A stretch of 17,197 nucleotides of DNA from an uncultured Lachnospiraceae bacterium (GTDB lineage Bacteria > Bacillota > Clostridia > Lachnospirales > Lachnospiraceae), in NCBI GenBank assembly GCA_910578175.1, contig CAJTPF010000005.1, forward strand, positions 123,828-141,024, in the 5' to 3' direction. The position numbers were made by a program, and so were the translations under genes. How positions within the stretch are numbered: the stretch's first letter is position 1; each line of letters opens with the position of its first letter. Under the pieces are notes generated by a model. It made no database searches. It was not told where the DNA came from and saw only the letters and a program-made list of their open reading frames with translations. This document shows, in pieces, positions 13,583-17,197 of the stretch.

Positions 13583-16006
13583 ATGGATTTTAAGACATTG
13601 TTGTGTAAAGAGTTTGTTATTTTTGACGGCGGGATGGGAACCATGCTGCAGGAGAGAGGGATGCCAATGGGAGCTGTTCCGGAACTGCTGAGCATTCAAA
13701 AACCGGAATGGATTCTGGATATTCACCGGTCTTATATCCGGGCAGGCGCAGATGTTATATATGCCAATACGTTTGGAGCCAATGCATATAAATTAAAAAA
13801 CTGCGGATATAGCGTGGCGGAGGTGATCGGTGCATCCATAGGATTAGCAAAACAGGCCTGCGAAGGAACGGATACGCTGGTTGCCCTGGATATCGGTCCG
13901 ATCGGTCAGTTATTGGAGCCCACCGGGACTCTTTCCTTTGAAGAGGCTTATGAAATCTATAAAGAGCAGATTACGGCAGGCCGGGAAGCGGATCTGATCG
14001 TATTTGAAACCCAGACCGATTTATATGAATTGAAAGCAGCGGTTCTGGCAGCAAAAGAGAATTCAAAACTTCCGATCGTCTGTACCATGACATTTGAAAA
14101 AAATCTGCGTACATTTACCGGCTGCGGAATTTCCAATATGGCAATGACTTTGGAAGGACTGGGGGTAACGGCTCTTGGAGTCAACTGTTCCCTGGGACCG
14201 AAAGAACTCTATCCGATTGTAAAAGAGATGGCAGAATGGACGGGCCTTCCGCTGGTGGTGAAACCGAATGCCGGTCTGCCGGATCCTTTGACCAATAAGT
14301 ATGATGTTACAGCCCGGGAGTTTGCCCTGCAATTACAGGATTTTCCGGCGCTTGGCGTTAAAATATTCGGCGGCTGCTGCGGAACCACGCCGGAATATAT
14401 TGAAGAACTGGCAGGTATGCTGAAAGATCAGCATTTTATTTCCCATGCAAAGACATCCAGGGCGGCGGTCTGTTCCGCCGTGGATACGGTTATCATTTCC
14501 CAGCCCCGTATCATCGGAGAACGGATCAATCCTACCGGAAAAAAGAGATTTAAAGAGGCGCTGCTGAATCAGGATATGGATTATATTCTGAACCAGGCTA
14601 TCGATCAGGTAAAGGCAGGGGCAGAGATACTGGACGTCAATGTGGGACTGCCGGATATCGATGAAACGTCCATGATGATAAAGGCGGTAAAGGCAATTCA
14701 GAGTATCGTGGAAGTTCCACTGCAGCTGGATTCCACGATTCCTGAGGTGCTGGAGGCCGGTCTGCGGGTATATAACGGAAAACCCATTGTCAATTCCGTC
14801 AACGGAGAAGAACAGTCTCTGGCATCCGTTCTTCCTCTGGTAAAAAAATATGGTGCAGCTGTAGTGGGGCTTACGCTGGATGAAAACGGAATACCGAAAA
14901 GCAGTGAAGAAAGGTTTGAAATTGCCAAAAAGATTCTGAAACGGGCAACTGAACTGGGAATTCCCAAAGAAGACATTTATATCGACTGTCTGACACTGAC
15001 GGCTTCCGCAGAACAGGAGGGTGTTGCCGAAACATTACAGGCTGTCCGAAGGGTAAAAGAAGAACTGGGGTTAAAAACGGTATTGGGAGTATCAAATATT
15101 TCTTTTGGCCTTCCGGGCAGGGAACTGATCAATCATACTTTTTTAACCATGGCGATGCAGAATGGTCTGGACCTGCCGATCATGAATCCGAATGTGGCAA
15201 GCATGACCGGCAGCGTACGGGCATTTCGGCTGTTGATGGGGTATGATAAGAATTCGCTGGAATATATTGAAGCATATAATACCCAGTTACAGTATATGCT
15301 GCCTGTATCCGGAACGAAAGCCGTTACTCCCATGGCGGAGAAAAGCGGGCCAGCGGCATTCGGACAGTCTTTTGTGGGTAGCAGCCAGAATTCATTGGAA
15401 TATGCTATTGAAAACGGTTTGAAAAATGACGGAGCCAGAATTACAACGGAACTGTTAGAGACGAAAAATCCAATGGAGATCATAAATGATCATCTCATTC
15501 CTGCGCTTGACAAAGCAGGAAGTCAGTTTGAAACCGGGAAGATCTTTCTTCCCCAGCTGATCATGGCAGCGGATGTGGCACAGGCGGCATTTGCGGTCAT
15601 CAAAGAGTATCTGGGTAAACATTCCGGAGAGTCGGTGAGCAGGGGGAAGATCGTTCTCGCCACCGTAAAAGGTGATATTCATGATATCGGAAAGAATATT
15701 GTAAAGGTGTTGTTGGAAAACTATGGATATACGGTGATAGACCTGGGAAAAGATGTGGATTATCAGAAGGTTGTGGATGCTGCTCTCGAGCATAAAGTGA
15801 AACTGGTGGGTCTGTCGGCACTGATGACGACTACACTGGTTTCCATGGAAAAGACCATCAGTCTTTTACGTGAAAATCATGTGGATTGTAAAGTTATGGT
15901 GGGAGGCGCCGTATTGACCCCGTCGTATGCGGAAAAAATCGGAGCGGATTTTTATGCCAGAGATGCAAAAGAATCAGTAGATATTGCAAAGCGGGTTCTG
16001 GGTTAA
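13583..16006 (+). CDS. metH: B12-dependent methionine synthase, short form without activation domain
   Basis: MetH transfers the methyl group of 5-methyl-THF to homocysteine through cobalamin. The 807-residue protein has a homocysteine-binding domain (about 1-285) with zinc ligands Cys202, Cys265 and Cys266, the same 63-residue spacing as in E. coli. A pterin-binding domain follows (about 308-560; IGERINPTGKKRF, LDVNVG, NSVNGE). Then come the B12 cap (about 595-680) and a B12-binding Rossmann domain (about 688-807) with D-x-H-x2-G as DIHDIG and cobalt ligand His700. It ends there; the roughly 330-residue activation domain of E. coli MetH (about 1,227 aa) is absent and supplied by the preceding gene. 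The ribosome binding site is AAGGAGTG. It lies 32 bp after the activation gene in the met operon. Confidence 0.95.
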   Translation: MDFKTLLCKEFVIFDGGMGTMLQERGMPMGAVPELLSIQKPEWILDIHRSYIRAGADVIYANTFGANAYKLKNCGYSVAEVIGASIGLAKQACEGTDTLVALDIGPIGQLLEPTGTLSFEEAYEIYKEQITAGREADLIVFETQTDLYELKAAVLAAKENSKLPIVCTMTFEKNLRTFTGCGISNMAMTLEGLGVTALGVNCSLGPKELYPIVKEMAEWTGLPLVVKPNAGLPDPLTNKYDVTAREFALQLQDFPALGVKIFGGCCGTTPEYIEELAGMLKDQHFISHAKTSRAAVCSAVDTVIISQPRIIGERINPTGKKRFKEALLNQDMDYILNQAIDQVKAGAEILDVNVGLPDIDETSMMIKAVKAIQSIVEVPLQLDSTIPEVLEAGLRVYNGKPIVNSVNGEEQSLASVLPLVKKYGAAVVGLTLDENGIPKSSEERFEIAKKILKRATELGIPKEDIYIDCLTLTASAEQEGVAETLQAVRRVKEELGLKTVLGVSNISFGLPGRELINHTFLTMAMQNGLDLPIMNPNVASMTGSVRAFRLLMGYDKNSLEYIEAYNTQLQYMLPVSGTKAVTPMAEKSGPAAFGQSFVGSSQNSLEYAIENGLKNDGARITTELLETKNPMEIINDHLIPALDKAGSQFETGKIFLPQLIMAADVAQAAFAVIKEYLGKHSGESVSRGKIVLATVKGDIHDIGKNIVKVLLENYGYTVIDLGKDVDYQKVVDAALEHKVKLVGLSALMTTTLVSMEKTISLLRENHVDCKVMVGGAVLTPSYAEKIGADFYARDAKESVDIAKRVLG

Positions 16007-16037
16007 ATGAAGATATGGATAGGCGAGGTGCGAAAAT

Positions 16038-16781
16038 ATGGCAGGAAATAAAAAGTTAAATTCCGGGAAGAAAGCGGAGGAGAAAGAGAAAGGCATCCGT
16101 CTGAATAAATACTTAAGTGATGCAGGAGTCTGTTCCAGAAGGGAAGCGGACCGCATGATTGAAGCCGGCAGGGTACGGATCGACGATCATAGGGCGTCCG
16201 TGGGAGAACGGGTAATAGAAGGCTCAATGGTTTATGCCGACGGAAAACAGGTAAAACAGCAGGATTCCCTGATCCTGCTGGCGCTGAATAAACCGGCTGG
16301 AATTGAATGTACCTGTGACAGAACCAACCCGGATAATATTATTGATTTTATAAATTATCCCAAACGGCTGATCTATGTGGGACGGCTGGATAAGAATTCT
16401 TCCGGTCTCATTCTGATGACCAATGACGGAGAACTGGCAAACCGTATTGCAAAGTCCAGCGAGGGTCATGAAAAAGAATATGTGGTCCGGGTCAGCAAGC
16501 GGATAACAAGTGATTTTCTGGAAAAAATGGCAGCCGGGGTTCCGATACTGGATACGGTGACCAGACCGTGTGAATTGAATCGGATTGATGATTATACATT
16601 TGGGATTGTTTTGACCCAGGGGCTGAACCGGCAGATACGTCGGATGTGCGAGGCATTAAATTACAAAGTAACGGAGTTAAAAAGAGTCCGGGTTATGAAT
16701 ATACGCTTAAACCGGCTGAAAGAAGGGACATATCGAAGAATCTCGGAATCAGAGATCATGGATTTAATGGAATTACTATAA
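16038..16781 (+). CDS. rluF: 23S rRNA pseudouridine synthase, RluF type (RsuA/RluB/E/F family)
   Basis: The enzyme isomerises a uridine to pseudouridine in rRNA; E. coli RluF modifies U2604 of 23S rRNA. The 247-residue protein has a lysine-rich N-terminal tail, an S4 RNA-binding domain (about 19-75; IRLNKYLSDAG, CSRREADRMI) and the catalytic domain with GRLDKNSSGL, in which Asp118 is the nucleophile. Further motifs are HEKEYVV, GVPILDTVT and QGLNRQIRRMCE. The GVPIL block and the QGLNRQIRRMCE spacing resemble E. coli RluF more than RluB or RsuA, but the precise target is inferred. The start follows GAGGTG at normal spacing, 31 bp after metH. ligA follows closely. Confidence 0.88.
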   Translation: MAGNKKLNSGKKAEEKEKGIRLNKYLSDAGVCSRREADRMIEAGRVRIDDHRASVGERVIEGSMVYADGKQVKQQDSLILLALNKPAGIECTCDRTNPDNIIDFINYPKRLIYVGRLDKNSSGLILMTNDGELANRIAKSSEGHEKEYVVRVSKRITSDFLEKMAAGVPILDTVTRPCELNRIDDYTFGIVLTQGLNRQIRRMCEALNYKVTELKRVRVMNIRLNRLKEGTYRRISESEIMDLMELL

Positions 16782-16804
16782 AATAATGTTGAGGTATCAG
16801 TCAG

Positions 16805-17197
16805 ATGAGCAGAATGCAGGAATTGGTGGATATCCTGAATCAGGCATCCAGAGTATATTATCAGGATGGAAATGAGATTATCAGCAATTACGAATATGAC
16901 AGATTATATGACGAACTGGTGCAGTTGGAACGGGAAACCGGAATTCGGATGTCAAACAGTCCCACTGTTACGGTAGGATATGAAGTATTAAGCGAACTGC
17001 CCAGGGAGCGGCACGAACAGCCAATGCTGTCTTTGGATAAAACAAAAGAAATCAGCGGTCTGGTGGATTTTATTCAGGATAAGAAAGGTATTTTATCCTG
17101 GAAGCTGGACGGTCTCACGCTGGTGCTGCGCTATGAGGGTGGCAAACTGGTCAAGGCCATTACCCGCGGCGACGGCCTCAAGGGTGAGGATGTCACC
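16805..17197 (+). CDS. ligA: NAD-dependent DNA ligase, divergent form (5' end; cut by the window edge)
   Basis: The frame is open from ATG 16805 to the right edge (131 codons). TGAGGT lies 9 nt upstream. It matches the N-terminus of LigA: domain Ia (about 1-60; YEYDRLYDEL, SPTVTVGYEV), QPMLSLDKT (72-80) and the adenylylation motif K-x-D-G with Lys100 (SWKLDG), followed by ITRGDGLKGEDVT, all in the family's order. Compared with E. coli LigA, several normally conserved NAD/NMN-site residues differ: His23 is Tyr19, Asp32 is Asn28 and Glu113, two before the lysine, is Ser98; Tyr22 (Tyr18) and Asp36 (Asp32) are kept. I have the impression that some Lachnospiraceae carry such a form. The missing part would show whether it is the main ligase or a paralogue. 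Confidence 0.88.
   Translation, partial: MSRMQELVDILNQASRVYYQDGNEIISNYEYDRLYDELVQLERETGIRMSNSPTVTVGYEVLSELPRERHEQPMLSLDKTKEISGLVDFIQDKKGILSWKLDGLTLVLRYEGGKLVKAITRGDGLKGEDVT

Noticed and set aside
1..17197. CRISPR arrays, tRNA or rRNA genes, transposases, phage genes
   Set aside because: None was seen by reading both strands; the genes are metabolic and evenly spaced.

Overview
The window looks like chromosomal DNA from an anaerobic, spore-forming Firmicute, most likely a clostridium of the Lachnospiraceae type. The signs are strong AGGAGG-like ribosome binding sites, TTGACA/TATAAT-like promoters, lysine and TPP riboswitches with intrinsic terminators, a GerW/YtfJ spore protein beside a DUF2953 protein, a clostridial-type ThiC, and a B12-dependent methionine synthase whose reactivation domain is a separate gene. 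No rRNA, tRNA, insertion sequence, phage gene or CRISPR array was seen. This is a metabolic core region, not an obvious island.

Layout. (1) 1-277: the 3' end of a corrinoid adenosyltransferase gene. (2) 278-2338: promoter, lysine riboswitch and terminator, then dapA and dapB, which make the lysine/diaminopimelate precursor. (3) 2427-2849: a small Asp/Asn-rich lipoprotein ending in an 11-residue repeat, with a terminator it shares with the convergent lgt gene. (4) 2859-3659 (minus): lgt, the enzyme that lipidates prolipoproteins. Divergent from it is a leaderless amidase-SPOR cell-wall hydrolase (3772-4533) with its own terminator. (5) 4647-8544: promoter, TPP riboswitch and terminator, then thiM, thiE, a HAD phosphatase, a 90-nt imperfect hairpin and thiC. 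(6) 8589-11960: two proteins I do not recognise (474 and 103 aa), a DUF2953 membrane protein, gerW, and a 45-aa membrane peptide whose ribosome binding site lies in a hairpin. (7) 12001-16006: metF, a stand-alone MetH reactivation protein and a short metH. (8) 16038-17197: an RluF-like pseudouridine synthase and the 5' end of a divergent NAD-dependent DNA ligase, cut by the window edge.

How the genes work together. dapA/dapB feed lysine and peptidoglycan synthesis under lysine control. The thi genes combine de novo pyrimidine synthesis (ThiC), thiazole salvage (ThiM) and coupling (ThiE) under TPP control; thiD and the thiazole-synthesis genes are not here. MetF makes 5-methyl-THF, MetH moves the methyl group to homocysteine through cobalamin, and the separate activation protein probably rescues oxidised cobalamin. 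The adenosyltransferase fragment at the left edge is another corrinoid-related gene.

Most of the window is ordinary housekeeping. I did not find clear evidence of a new multi-gene system. The best leads are the two-gene unknown cassette (8589-10335), the structured element before thiC (7067-7156), the hairpin-gated micro-ORF (11769-11960), and the DNA ligase with substitutions at normally conserved cofactor-site positions.
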